The translations under genes were made by a program, and so were the position numbers. The notes beneath the pieces were generated by a model that ran no database searches, was not told the DNA's origin, and saw only the letters and a list, made by a program, of their open reading frames with translations. A stretch of DNA of 64,000 nucleotides from JANMZO01 sp963763135. GTDB taxonomy: Bacteria; Actinomycetota; Acidimicrobiia; Acidimicrobiales; JANYDT01. Location of the stretch: assembly GCA_963763135.1 (NCBI GenBank), contig CAVXNJ010000010.1:434001-498000 (forward strand). Reading direction: 5' to 3'. Each line of letters begins with the position of its first letter. Position 1 is the first letter of the stretch. Positions 9,181-16,947 of this stretch are shown in pieces.

Positions 9181-9885
9181 TCAGTCCGCCGTGCCATCCC
9201 GGCTGGTCTCATCACTTTTCGTATGCGCACTTACCGTGAACCCGGCGATCCTGCGGTGATGTACCCCGGTAATCGTGATTCGCCAGCCGTTCACGACCAG
9301 CACAGCAACGGGCGTCTCGGGGATCGAGCCAAGCACCTGCAGCTCGCGTCCGGCGATGGTGGCATAGTCACCCTCGGGGAGTTCGATTCCGACGTCGGGA
9401 AGATCGTGGATCGGGAAATGGCCCGGTAAGGGAAGCGAGCCGTCGGCGTGGCGTCTTACCGAGGTCACGCCGCGGTCGGTCTCGTCCCGTTTCTCGCCGA
9501 CCAGTTCCTCAGCAAGGTCTTCGACGGTCATCAGACCCTCGATGCCGCCGTATTCGTCGGCCACGAACGCCATTTGAATGCGCTTCGCTTGGAGTTCGCG
9601 TAGGGTCACCAAATCGTTGGCGCTCATCGGCAGGACCGGGACGTGTAAAGCCACTGAGCGGGCGGGCGAGTGCCGCCGTCGAGCAGATCGCGCACATGGA
9701 CAACTCCAACCCAATTCGTCGAGGTCGCACTGCGCTGCCACGGGCGCCCGCGTGTACCCGGAGTCCGCCAGTGCCCGCAATGCCGTCTCACACGGCTCGT
9801 CGGCCTCAAGGACCAACAACTCGCCGCGGGGAACGAGGACCTCGCCACGGACCCGCTCCGAGAACTCAAAGGCTTCCTGTTCGCA
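9181..9885 (-). pseudogene. Decayed HlyC/CorC (CNNM-type) gene remnant
   Basis: The remnant reads RGEVLVPRGELLVLEADEPC and ALRALADSGYTRAPV, the start of a CorC CBS pair. It then shifts frame to VGVVHVRDLLDGGTRPPAQ and shifts back to VALHVPVLP, followed by MAFVADEYGGIEGLMTVEDL and a CorC_HlyC transporter-associated domain. Two compensating indels (around 9725 and 9650) therefore corrupt the second part of the CBS region. The N-terminal DUF21 membrane domain and the first ~150 residues are missing: a TGA lies at ~9885 and tRNA-Arg begins 32 bases further on. A TTG-started reading of 212 residues is possible but would not give a working transporter. Confidence 0.75.
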
Positions 9886-9916
9886 TCACCACAAGTCAGC
9901 GGCCATATTCTGTTCG

Positions 9917-9989
9917 CGCGTTCGGAGGGATTCGAACCCCCAACCTTCTGATCCGTAGTCAGATGCTCTATCCGTTGAGCTACGAACGC
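9917..9989 (-). tRNA. tRNA-Arg (anticodon ACG)
   Basis: The reverse strand folds into a standard cloverleaf: acceptor GCGTTCG/CGAACGC, D-arm GCTC/GAGC, anticodon stem TCTGA/TCAGA with loop CTACGGA (anticodon ACG), and T-arm GGGGG-TTCGAAT-CCCTC. CCA is not encoded. ACG, read as inosine at the wobble position, decodes CGU/CGC/CGA. Confidence 0.95.
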
Positions 9990-10070
9990 GTATGAAACTG
10001 AGGCGCAAAGTCTACCGGACGCGACATGGGCTTCCGAACAGAATCCCACGTTTTGTCAAACAGTCCTGCG

Positions 10071-10162
10071 TGGCGGAGAAGGAGGGATTTGAACCCTCGG
10101 ACCCGGTTTCCCAAGTCAACTCATTAGCAGTGAGTCCGATTCGGCCGCTCTCGCACTTCTCC
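10071..10162 (-). tRNA. tRNA-Ser (anticodon GCT)
   Basis: A class II tRNA on the minus strand with acceptor GGAGAAG/CTTCTCC, anticodon stem ACTCA/TGAGT around loop CTGCTAA (anticodon GCT), a long variable arm, T-arm GAGGG-TTCAAAT-CCCTC and an encoded CCA at 10071-10073. Decodes AGC/AGU. Confidence 0.95.
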
Positions 10163-10235
10163 ACATTGGGCGAACCCAACAGTCAGACAGTCTTTCACAA
10201 CCGCGCCACCCCCGTAGCGAACTATCACCGACGGT

Positions 10236-10703
10236 CTAGGCAAACTTGACGTCGACGCAACCGGCGGAGCGCAACAGCCATTCCAAGTCGCCGGTTGGGG
10301 TCGGCCACTCGGGAGCGCCGACCAGAACGAGGATCTCGTGATCGCTCACGACCTCGCCGTCCCACCACGCCCATCGCCGCTGGTCAGGGTGCATCCGGTA
10401 CGTCCAGTTCGCGACAGTCCAGGACTTCGCCGCTTCCGCCGTCTCCTGCTCTTCAGCGCCGGCAGCGCTCTCGGGCTCGGCGCACTTCGCGACGAACCAC
10501 GACGGGAGCAGCGCCGGCCACGCCGATTCGGCTGGCCACTCACCAACGGAAAGAACCACGTCAAGCACCTCGCGAATTCGGTTGAACGCCGTTCGAGCTC
10601 GCTCGGGCTCGGTGCGGGCGATGAGCCGTTCGACTGCCGTCGGCACGTCGAGCCCCACCGTCCCCTTCCGCAATCGTTGCAGTTCATTAGTTTGGTTCAG
10701 CAT
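10236..10703 (-). CDS. Hypothetical protein
   Basis: 155 residues from the ATG at 10703 (MLNQTNELQRLRKG), which has GGGAAGG upstream; a further upstream start at 10763 has no such site. The N-terminal half is helical and charged (ERLIARTEPERARTAFNRIR). The C-terminal half is Trp-rich (VANWTYRMHPDQRRWAWWDG, APEWPTPTGDLEWLLRSAGC). There is no signal peptide or membrane segment. I do not recognise a family. It sits just upstream of two tRNAs on the same strand and downstream of the MocR regulator gene. Confidence 0.65.
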   Translation of the reverse strand: MLNQTNELQRLRKGTVGLDVPTAVERLIARTEPERARTAFNRIREVLDVVLSVGEWPAESAWPALLPSWFVAKCAEPESAAGAEEQETAEAAKSWTVANWTYRMHPDQRRWAWWDGEVVSDHEILVLVGAPEWPTPTGDLEWLLRSAGCVDVKFA

Positions 10704-10791
10704 GTGACCTTCCCACTTCCTGGAATTATGACGCACTTCAACCCTGCCACTCGTCCGGTCCATGCCTGAACGACGCTGCCGTGCTCAGCGG

Positions 10792-12216
10792 TCAGAACCG
10801 GATAGGTTGCTCGCTCTCCAGAACGGTCCGCAGCGACGCGAACGCCCGGTTGAGCTGCTCGACGTTCGCCGTGCCGAAACCGACCGTGAGCTCCGGCGGT
10901 GGCAGCGGTGTGACCCACCACTCGGCCGTAGTCTGCAGACCGACGCCCTCGCCGGCCATACGGGTCGCCACCTGGTCCGCAGCGATGTCGCCCCGCAACG
11001 TCATCATCGCATGGAGTCCGGCGTTCGCAACCGCCGGTCGTTCGATGAACCCGGCTTCGTGGAGCGCGGCAAGCTGCTGTCGGACGACCTCGTGGCGGGC
11101 GGTGTACACCCGACGGACCCGCCGAAGGTGACGATCGAGGCGCCCGTTGGTAATCAGCGTTGTCAGGGCCGCCTGGGTTAGGTGGGGCGGTTGGGTATCG
11201 ATCAAACGGCGAGCGGCGACGAACGCTGCTGCGATGGGTTCCGGGGCCACGACGAAACCGAGCCGAAGCGACGGCGAAAGCGTCTTGGAGAACGTGCCGA
11301 CGTAGAGGACCCGCCCGGAAGTGTCGAGTCGTTGGATCGGCTCAAGTGGACGGTCGACGTGTCGAAACTCAGTGTCGTAGTCGTCCTCGATGATCGCCAT
11401 CGCGTTGCGTTGCGCATGCGCGAGCAGCGCCCGCCGGCGTGCCGGGCTCATCGTGACACCGGTCGGCAGCTGATGCGACGGCGTGACGAAAACCGCACGG
11501 GCATTCCGCGGAATCGCGTCGACGACGATCCCTTCGCCATCGACCGGGACCGGCACGACCCGCAGACCGTGGTGCTCAAAGGCAAGCCGGGCCATCACGT
11601 AGCCCGGGTCCTCCATGGCGACGATGTCCCCCGGGGCGAGCATGACGCGCGGAATCAGATCGAACGCGCCTTGCGCACCCGAGGTCACCACCACCTGATC
11701 GGGTGTCGCGTTCACACCCCGCGACCGGTGGATCCACACCGCCAACGCATGGCGGAGTGACGCCAGACCCGCTGGATCGCTGTAGCCGGACGGCGGAACT
11801 CGGAGTGTGTCGGTAACGGCGCGCCGCCAGTCCACGAGCGGGAACAACAGTGGATCGGGACGCCCGACGCGCAGGTCGATCGCCAGCCCCGGCGCCGGTG
11901 AAAGGATCGAGTCAAGCGGAGCGCTTCGGCGGGGCACGAGTGCGTTGACCCCCGCCCGCATCGACCGAGTGCTGTCGAGCGCCACAAAGGTGCCGTCGCC
12001 GGTCCGAGCTTCGAGGACTCCCTCACCAACAAGGCGTGCGTACACCGCGGTCACCGTTGAGCGAGCGACACCGAGTTCGGTGGCGAGTTCGCGACTGGTC
12101 GGAAGCCGATCGCCGGGGTGGAGTCGCCCGCTGGTGATCGACTCGCGGATCTGCTCGAACAGCATCGCCGATGTTCGACGTTTGGCTGTCGGGTCGAGGA
12201 ACAGATCGATGGGCAT
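10792..12216 (-). CDS. MocR/PdxR-type GntR regulator with aminotransferase-like domain
   Basis: 474 residues from the ATG at 12216 (MPIDLFLDPTAKRR); the frame extends 25 residues upstream without merit. Residues ~10-80 form a GntR winged helix (LFEQIRESITSGRLHPGDRL, SRELATELGVARSTVTAVYA). Residues ~115-474 form a fold-type-I PLP domain. The PLP lysine is in VGTFSKTLSPSLRLGFVVAP, with DDYDTEFRH and VVTSGAQGAFDLIPRVML supporting cofactor binding. MocR proteins use PLP as an effector and usually control a divergent gene. The cupin gene at 12282 starts 66 bases away in the opposite direction, so it is the likely target together with the following redox gene. Confidence 0.9.
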   Translation of the reverse strand: MPIDLFLDPTAKRRTSAMLFEQIRESITSGRLHPGDRLPTSRELATELGVARSTVTAVYARLVGEGVLEARTGDGTFVALDSTRSMRAGVNALVPRRSAPLDSILSPAPGLAIDLRVGRPDPLLFPLVDWRRAVTDTLRVPPSGYSDPAGLASLRHALAVWIHRSRGVNATPDQVVVTSGAQGAFDLIPRVMLAPGDIVAMEDPGYVMARLAFEHHGLRVVPVPVDGEGIVVDAIPRNARAVFVTPSHQLPTGVTMSPARRRALLAHAQRNAMAIIEDDYDTEFRHVDRPLEPIQRLDTSGRVLYVGTFSKTLSPSLRLGFVVAPEPIAAAFVAARRLIDTQPPHLTQAALTTLITNGRLDRHLRRVRRVYTARHEVVRQQLAALHEAGFIERPAVANAGLHAMMTLRGDIAADQVATRMAGEGVGLQTTAEWWVTPLPPPELTVGFGTANVEQLNRAFASLRTVLESEQPIRF

Positions 12217-12281
12217 TGGTCTGACAAAATAGCGTCGAATTGGAGCTTCTTGCGGACTATTGAACCGGTGAAACTGATGCC

Positions 12282-12746
12282 ATGCAGGCACCTCACATCG
12301 TCAATCACACCGCTGACTTCCCATGGATCCCCCTCTCCGACGGGATCTCTTTCAAACCGATCACGTTCCTCGACAACGATTCGGGTTACCAGCTCCTGTT
12401 GCGGGTTGAACCCGGTCGCGTCGTCCCCCGCCACCACCACACAGGCGAGATCCACGCGTTCGTCATCTCCGGCCAGCGGCGGATCTCAGGATGTGAGGAG
12501 CTCATCCGAGCCGGGTCGTATGTGTACGAACCCGTCGACAACGTCGACTCCTGGGAGGCGGTCGGCGACGAACCGTGCGTCGTCCACATCGAGGCGAATG
12601 GACGCGTCGAGTACCTCGACGACGACGGCAACGTCACCCGCTACACCGACGCTGGCACGGCGCGCGCCGCTTACCTCGACTGGTGCCGAAACCACGGAGC
12701 GCCCGACCCGCACCTGGCCGGCGAAGCGCTGGGAGCCTCCGCATGA
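12282..12746 (+). CDS. Cupin protein, dihydroxyacetophenone dioxygenase-like
   Basis: 154 residues. The cupin metal site is clear: VEPGRVVPRHHHTGEIHAFV supplies two or three His and a Glu, and the second motif is DEPCVVHIEANGRVEYLDDD. This resembles 2,4'-dihydroxyacetophenone dioxygenase-like or ChrR-like single-domain cupins, many of them poorly defined. It ends in an ATGA overlap with the Rv2466c-like gene, so the two are translationally coupled. It lies divergent from the MocR regulator. The reaction is unknown; an iron- or zinc-dependent oxygenase or isomerase is possible. Confidence 0.8.
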   Translation: MQAPHIVNHTADFPWIPLSDGISFKPITFLDNDSGYQLLLRVEPGRVVPRHHHTGEIHAFVISGQRRISGCEELIRAGSYVYEPVDNVDSWEAVGDEPCVVHIEANGRVEYLDDDGNVTRYTDAGTARAAYLDWCRNHGAPDPHLAGEALGASA

Positions 12747-13399
12747 TCCCCGTCGATAGCCCCGTCGACATCCTCGACAACATCCCCGTCGACATCTACG
12801 TCGACCCGATCTGTCCGTTCGCCTGGCTCACCTCGCGGTGGCTGCGCGAGGTCGAACGGGTCCGACCCGTCACGGCCACAATCCGGATCATGAGCCTGTC
12901 AGTGCTCAACGACGGGCGGGAGGGACTCTCCGACTTCTACCGCGACCTGATCACCCAGGGCTGGGGACCCGCACGCGTCGCCGTAGCCGTCGAGAACGAG
13001 CACGGCTCGGAGGGGCTCAGCCGTTTCTACGACGCATTCGGCACCCTCCACCACGTTCAACGAACGGCACTCGGTCCGCAACTCCTGACCGAGTCGCTGA
13101 TCACGGCCGGGCTGCCGACCCGCCACGCAGACGCCGCGAACCGCACGGACCTCGACGACGCTCTCCGTGCCACCCATCACCGGGGAATGGACCCGGTCGG
13201 CACGGATGTCGGCACACCGATTCTGCACATTCATCTACCGGGTGCAAGCGAGCCGATAACGATCTTCGGTCCGGTTGTCACACCAGCACCACGCCGTGAG
13301 GCAGCGGGCGCACTTTGGGACGGCGTGCTGGCCGTCAGCAGCTGCGGTGACTTCTTCGAGTTGAAGCGCTCACGCACCCGGCCGTTGGAGTTCAGCTGA
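12743..13399 (+). CDS. DsbA/FrnE-fold oxidoreductase, Rv2466c-like
   Basis: 218 residues. The ATG at 12743 overlaps the preceding stop (ATGA); longer starts would run inside the cupin gene. The body resembles the mycobacterial mycothiol-dependent nitroreductase Rv2466c along its length: TSRWLREVERVRPVT, IMSLSVLNDGREGL, VAVAVENEHGSEGL, HHRGMDPVGTDVGTPILHIH and FFELKRSRTRPLEF at the end. Rv2466c has a CPWC active site; here it is CPFA, so the attacking Cys is kept and the resolving Cys is Ala. That would favour a monothiol mechanism with mycothiol (inference). Probably co-regulated with the cupin by the divergent MocR protein. Confidence 0.85.
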   Translation: MIPVDSPVDILDNIPVDIYVDPICPFAWLTSRWLREVERVRPVTATIRIMSLSVLNDGREGLSDFYRDLITQGWGPARVAVAVENEHGSEGLSRFYDAFGTLHHVQRTALGPQLLTESLITAGLPTRHADAANRTDLDDALRATHHRGMDPVGTDVGTPILHIHLPGASEPITIFGPVVTPAPRREAAGALWDGVLAVSSCGDFFELKRSRTRPLEFS

Positions 13400-13424
13400 C
13401 AGGTACGATCCCGGCACAATGCAA

Positions 13425-13453
13425 CGGGCCGGTCGCTCTTGGCGATCGGCCCG
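13425..13453. terminator. Hairpin after the cupin/Rv2466c-like operon
   Basis: CGGGCCGGTCGC pairs with GCGATCGGCCCG (one mismatch) around a short loop, 25 bases after the stop at 13399. It lies just before the left flank of the IS481 element. Confidence 0.6.
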
Positions 13454-13469
13454 AACACTGCGTGCTGCT

Positions 13470-13485
13470 TTGGCGGAAGAGGAGG
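13470..13485. repeat. 16-bp target-site duplication, left copy
   Basis: TTGGCGGAAGAGGAGG here is repeated exactly at 14864-14879, where it forms the 3' end of tRNA-Ser(UGA). The two copies flank the IS481-type element and are best read as the target duplication made on insertion. Confidence 0.85.
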
Positions 13486-13666
13486 TGTGTTGTCTCAGCA
13501 CATAGGAAACCCATGTCGCGAGTCATAGGAAACAGCTGTCGCGAGACACTGGAAACTGATGTCGCGGGTCATAGGAAACACTCGGATGGGTGTCTAAAGC
13601 CCGACTGATCATCACCGCTGTCACTATCGAAACCGCTCCGCCACCGAGGTCGCCCGCACCTATGGC

Positions 13667-14815
13667 GTGTCGAAAGGCTGGGTCTCCAAGCTTCTCACCC
13701 GGTACCGGACCGAAGGCGATGCCGCGTTCGAACCACGCTCACGCGCACCCCGAACTCGACCCACGGCGACACCACCATCAACCGTTGAACTCATCGTTTC
13801 CCTACGAAACGAGCTGACCACTGCCGGACTCGACGCGGGCGCTGACACGATCGCCTGGCACCTCCAACACCACCACCACCTCACCGTGTCACGAGCCACG
13901 ATCTACCGGGCGATCAGACACCACGGACTCGTTGAACCGCAACCGAAGAAACGCCCGAAAACGTCCTACATCCGGTTCGCCGCGGAACAACCAAACGAAA
14001 CCTGGCAATCAGACATGACCCACTACCGACTCACCGCCAACCGTGACGTGGAAATCATCACCTGGCTCGATGACCACTCCCGCATGGCCCTCTCCGTCAC
14101 CGCTCACAAGGTCGTTACCGGCCAAACCGTCACCACCACCTTCCTCACAACCACCGAAACATATGGCATTCCCGCCTCCACACTCACCGATAACGGCCTC
14201 ATCTACACCACCCGACACGCCGGAGGGCGAGGGGGACGCAACAGTTTCGAAACCACCCTCATCCGCCTCGCAGTACTGCAAAAGAACTCGAAACCCAACC
14301 ATCCGACCACCTGCGGAAAAGTCGAACGATTCCAACAAACCCTCAAACGCTGGCTCAACGCACAACCCCGACCCACGACCATCAACGAACTCCAAACACT
14401 GCTCGATACCTTCGTGCAGATCTACAACCACCAACCACCCCACCGCTCACTGCCACACCAACAAACGCCCGCCACCGCGTACCAAGCCCGACCAAAAGCA
14501 ACACCCGCGAACACAAACAAACCCGCCACCGATCAGTCCCGACTACGCCACGACCGCATCGACAACGCCGGCAAAATCACGCTCCGCTACAACGGCCACC
14601 TCTACAAAATCGGTGTAGGGCGACCCCACACCGGAACCCCCGTCCTCCTCCTCATCAACCAACTCGACATTCGAGTAGTTCACGCTGCCACCGGCGAACT
14701 CCTCCGACATCTCACACTCGACCCCACCCGCACCTACCAACCCACCGGCCACAAACAAGGCGGACCCAAACGACCCTACGGCCCACACAAAAACCCACAC
14801 CCCAAAAACAAATGA
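13667..14815 (+). CDS. IS481-family transposase, N-terminus out of frame
   Basis: DDE transposase with an N-terminal helix-turn-helix (SKGWVSKLLTRYRTEGDAAF) and an RNase-H fold. The catalytic residues are D in WQSDMTHYR, D in TLTDNGLIYT and E in KVERFQQTLKRWL. The usual start of the family, MSKARLIITAV, is present at 13590 but in another frame. Adding one base in the CGAAACC stretch at 13628-13634 would join it to NRSATEVARTYGV in the main frame. The GTG at 13667 is therefore a default start lacking ~26 residues of the HTH domain. The element may be inactive, unless ribosomal slippage or an assembly error explains the shift. Confidence 0.85.
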   Translation: MSKGWVSKLLTRYRTEGDAAFEPRSRAPRTRPTATPPSTVELIVSLRNELTTAGLDAGADTIAWHLQHHHHLTVSRATIYRAIRHHGLVEPQPKKRPKTSYIRFAAEQPNETWQSDMTHYRLTANRDVEIITWLDDHSRMALSVTAHKVVTGQTVTTTFLTTTETYGIPASTLTDNGLIYTTRHAGGRGGRNSFETTLIRLAVLQKNSKPNHPTTCGKVERFQQTLKRWLNAQPRPTTINELQTLLDTFVQIYNHQPPHRSLPHQQTPATAYQARPKATPANTNKPATDQSRLRHDRIDNAGKITLRYNGHLYKIGVGRPHTGTPVLLLINQLDIRVVHAATGELLRHLTLDPTRTYQPTGHKQGGPKRPYGPHKNPHPKNK

Positions 14816-14834
14816 ACCCCCAAAACGGGGGTTC
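14814..14834. terminator. Hairpin inside IS481 right end
   Basis: GAACCCCC and GGGGGTTC pair around a short A-rich loop directly at the transposase stop codon. It could end transposase mRNA or block read-through into the neighbouring tRNA. Confidence 0.5.
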
Positions 14835-14864
14835 AACAGTTACCGATGTCTCGCGACATCACAT

Positions 14865-14952
14865 TGGCGGAAGAGGAGGGATTTGAACCCTCGGACCCTT
14901 GCAGGTCAACGGTTTTCAAGACCGTCGCATTCGGCCGCTCTGCCACCCTTCC
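14865..14952 (-). tRNA. tRNA-Ser (anticodon TGA)
   Basis: Class II tRNA on the minus strand: acceptor GGAAGGG with CTCTTCC, anticodon stem ACGGT/ACCGT around loop CTTGAAA (anticodon TGA), variable arm, T-arm GAGGG-TTCAAAT-CCCTC and encoded CCA at 14865-14867. The IS481 element abuts its 3' end; the gene is complete. Confidence 0.95.
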
Positions 14953-15082
14953 AATGCGGTGGCCCACCTTAGCCGAGCGACAAACCGGCGCGGGTGAGAA
15001 ACGTGTCGGCGACAAACAGGTCACGCCGCGACCAGCGGGTGCGGGCTACGTCACCGCTCCTGCGATGGGCAAGAATGGCCGC

Positions 15083-15916
15083 ATGTCGACGCCCCATTTC
15101 CTCACCGTTTGCGGCAGCCTCCGATCCGGGTCGTACAACGCCGCCCTGCTACGAACCGCAGAGGCCGAATTCACCCGGCTCGGGATCAGCTTCGAACGTC
15201 ACGACGCAATCCGTGACATCCCGCACTTCGACCAGGACCTGGAGAGTGAACCTCCGGCTGTAGTCACCGAGCTGCGCGAGAAGGTCACCGCCGCCGACGG
15301 CGTCCTCTTCGTGACGCCCGCGTACAACGGCGCCGTGACCGGCGTGTTGAAGGACTGGATCGACTGGTCGAGTCGACCGATCGGGAAAGGGGTTCTGGCG
15401 ACGAAACACATCGGCATCATCACGGCCTCCATCGGGCCGAACGGCGGAAGTCAGGCCGCGGAGTACCTGGAGCGAATCGGCCGGGCGTTCAAGGCCAACG
15501 TGGTCTCGCCCATCCTGTCCGTTCCTTCGGTTCAGACGACGCTCGACGAAGCCTCAGTACCTAACGACGCAGTCACTGCACTGGTCAACGAGGTCGCCCA
15601 AGCCTTGGTGCTTTCAGCCCGCGGCGCCGAGGTCTTCGACAACGTGGCCAAAGAGCGTTACGAACTCCACATCGACGGGATCGTCACCGGTTACTCGAAC
15701 TACATCGTCGAATCCGTCGGCGACCTCTCGGTCGTCGAGCTGCCGCACACCGTCACCGAGCGCCCCAACGGCGGCCAGGGCATGGCGTCGTTTCTGACCC
15801 GCAGCATCCTCGACCGGATCGCGGCGACGGAAAGCCAACGGGTTCTTCCGTCGTGTCACTTCGTCGCCGACTACATCCACGCGCACCCGAAGTACCAGCA
15901 CCTGCTGGCCAGCTAG
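15083..15916 (+). CDS. NADPH-dependent FMN reductase fused to a GNAT (YjdJ-type) domain
   Basis: 277 residues from ATG 15083 (MSTPHFLTVCGSLRSGSYN). Residues ~1-180 form a flavodoxin-like FMN reductase: phosphate loop CGSLRSGSYNAALL and FMN/dimer loop TPAYNGAVTGVLKDWIDWSS. Such enzymes reduce FMN, quinones or azo compounds with NADPH. Residues ~190-277 match the short YjdJ-type GNAT domain: RYELHIDGIVTGYSNYIVES, ELPHTVTERPNGGQGMASFL (acetyl-CoA loop) and VLPSCHFVADYIHAHPKYQH. These two domains are usually separate, adjacent genes. An in-frame ATG at 15065 is an alternative start. The longer open frame crosses the tRNA and is not real. Confidence 0.85.
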   Translation: MSTPHFLTVCGSLRSGSYNAALLRTAEAEFTRLGISFERHDAIRDIPHFDQDLESEPPAVVTELREKVTAADGVLFVTPAYNGAVTGVLKDWIDWSSRPIGKGVLATKHIGIITASIGPNGGSQAAEYLERIGRAFKANVVSPILSVPSVQTTLDEASVPNDAVTALVNEVAQALVLSARGAEVFDNVAKERYELHIDGIVTGYSNYIVESVGDLSVVELPHTVTERPNGGQGMASFLTRSILDRIAATESQRVLPSCHFVADYIHAHPKYQHLLAS

Positions 15917-15964
15917 CGCTCGTTCGCCCAAGCCACACGCACACACACAAGGACACCCTCGCCG

Positions 15965-16828
15965 ATGAAACTCACTTCGCCGTTGCACGCCGCGCCCGCA
16001 GACGGCGAAGCCCGCCAAGCCGTGGTGCCGGTCATTTGTTACCCCGTCGACGGACTCCGCCAGCCCGACCTCAACTCGTACGTGACAGCTCGCGTCGGCG
16101 CGGTGAAGACCTCGGAAACGTTGGTCCCGGCGCGCGACGCACGCTGCTTCAACGTGCCCGCCGGTCACTACTTCCGCATCAGTTCGGTCGAAGGACCTCA
16201 GGTCGGCGACCTGAACCTATGGAACGCCCACGACCTGACCGAACGGTTCTACTCCGGCAAGACCAGGGCACTGCACGGCACCCATCTCTCGACCAACGAT
16301 CGGATGTGGAGCACGTTTCCAACGCTCCGACCCCTGGCAACCGTCATCGACGACTCTCTCGACTGGTACGGCTTCGACTCCTTCGGAGGATCGGTCCACG
16401 ACGTCATCGGCACCCGTTGTGATCCGTACACCAACAACCTGCTGACCGAAGGCGGGCAGTACCACTACTGCTGCCACTCCAACCTGACACGAGCGTTGTC
16501 GGATCACTCCGGTCTGTCGCTGCGGGACGCGGAACCACTCGTCCACGACGTGCTGAACGTCTTCATGTGCACCGGTTTCACCCGAGACACCGGTCAGTAC
16601 TTCATGAAGGCGAGCCCGGTACGGCCCGGTGACTACATCGAGTTCTTCGCCGAGATCGATCTGATCGGTGGACTCTCGGCCTGCCCCGGCGGCGACTGCT
16701 CGACCGAACACTCTTCCGACACCGCAGCGTGTCACCCGCTCCTCGTCGAAACATTCGCGCCCGCCGTCGCTCCTCACGGCTGGACCAGCCCGCCGGTCAA
16801 CGGCTACGACCGCACCCACGGCCGCTAG
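15965..16828 (+). CDS. DUF1989 (urea carboxylase-associated) family protein
   Basis: 287 residues. It carries the family features RCFNVPAGHYFRISSVEGPQ, GDLNLWNAHDL, LHGTHLSTNDRMWS, RCDPYTNNLL and PVRPGDYIEFFAEID. Cysteines and histidines in the middle (HYCCHSNL) and near the end (CPGGDCS) could bind metal. Homologues sit beside urea carboxylase or guanidine-degradation genes, but none of those genes is in this window. It starts 48 bases after the FMN reductase-GNAT gene on the same strand, so the two may be co-transcribed. The function remains uncertain. Confidence 0.82.
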   Translation: MKLTSPLHAAPADGEARQAVVPVICYPVDGLRQPDLNSYVTARVGAVKTSETLVPARDARCFNVPAGHYFRISSVEGPQVGDLNLWNAHDLTERFYSGKTRALHGTHLSTNDRMWSTFPTLRPLATVIDDSLDWYGFDSFGGSVHDVIGTRCDPYTNNLLTEGGQYHYCCHSNLTRALSDHSGLSLRDAEPLVHDVLNVFMCTGFTRDTGQYFMKASPVRPGDYIEFFAEIDLIGGLSACPGGDCSTEHSSDTAACHPLLVETFAPAVAPHGWTSPPVNGYDRTHGR

Positions 16829-16850
16829 GTCGCCAAACCCAAGCAATACT

Positions 16851-16908
16851 CCGCTCCGGAGCCGAAAAGGTTACCGCCGGGATGGTAAACGACTCCGGAG
16901 CGACCACA
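16851..16908. repeat. Single CTCCGGAG-bounded palindromic element
   Basis: CCGCTCCGGAGCC followed ~30 bases later by AACGACTCCGGAGCGAC. The same arrangement (CTCCGGAGCC, spacer, AACGACTCCGGAGC) is the building block of the array at 20310-20700. Both lie between convergent genes. This looks like a small dispersed intergenic repeat. Confidence 0.5.
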
Positions 16909-16947
16909 GGCGCCGGGCAGTCGTCGACCGCGGTCCCCGTCCAAAGG

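Larger units (their letters stand above)
13486..14863 (+). mobile_element. IS481-family insertion sequence, 1378 bp
   Basis: The ends are imperfect inverted repeats: the left begins TGTGTTGTCTCAGCACATAG and the reverse complement of the right begins TGTGATGTCGCGAGACATCG, agreeing at 18 of the first 26 positions. It is bounded by 16-bp direct repeats. Inside the left end, the motif TGTCGCGRGWCAYWGGAAAC recurs about every 30 bases (about 13513-13580), and the right end carries one inverted relative, probably transposase-binding sites. One transposase gene fills the element. It sits exactly at the CCA end of a tRNA gene, which stays intact because of the duplication. Confidence 0.88.

Noticed and set aside
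14846..15082. Upstream extension of the FMN reductase-GNAT frame
   Set aside because: It runs through tRNA-Ser and has no homologous residues.
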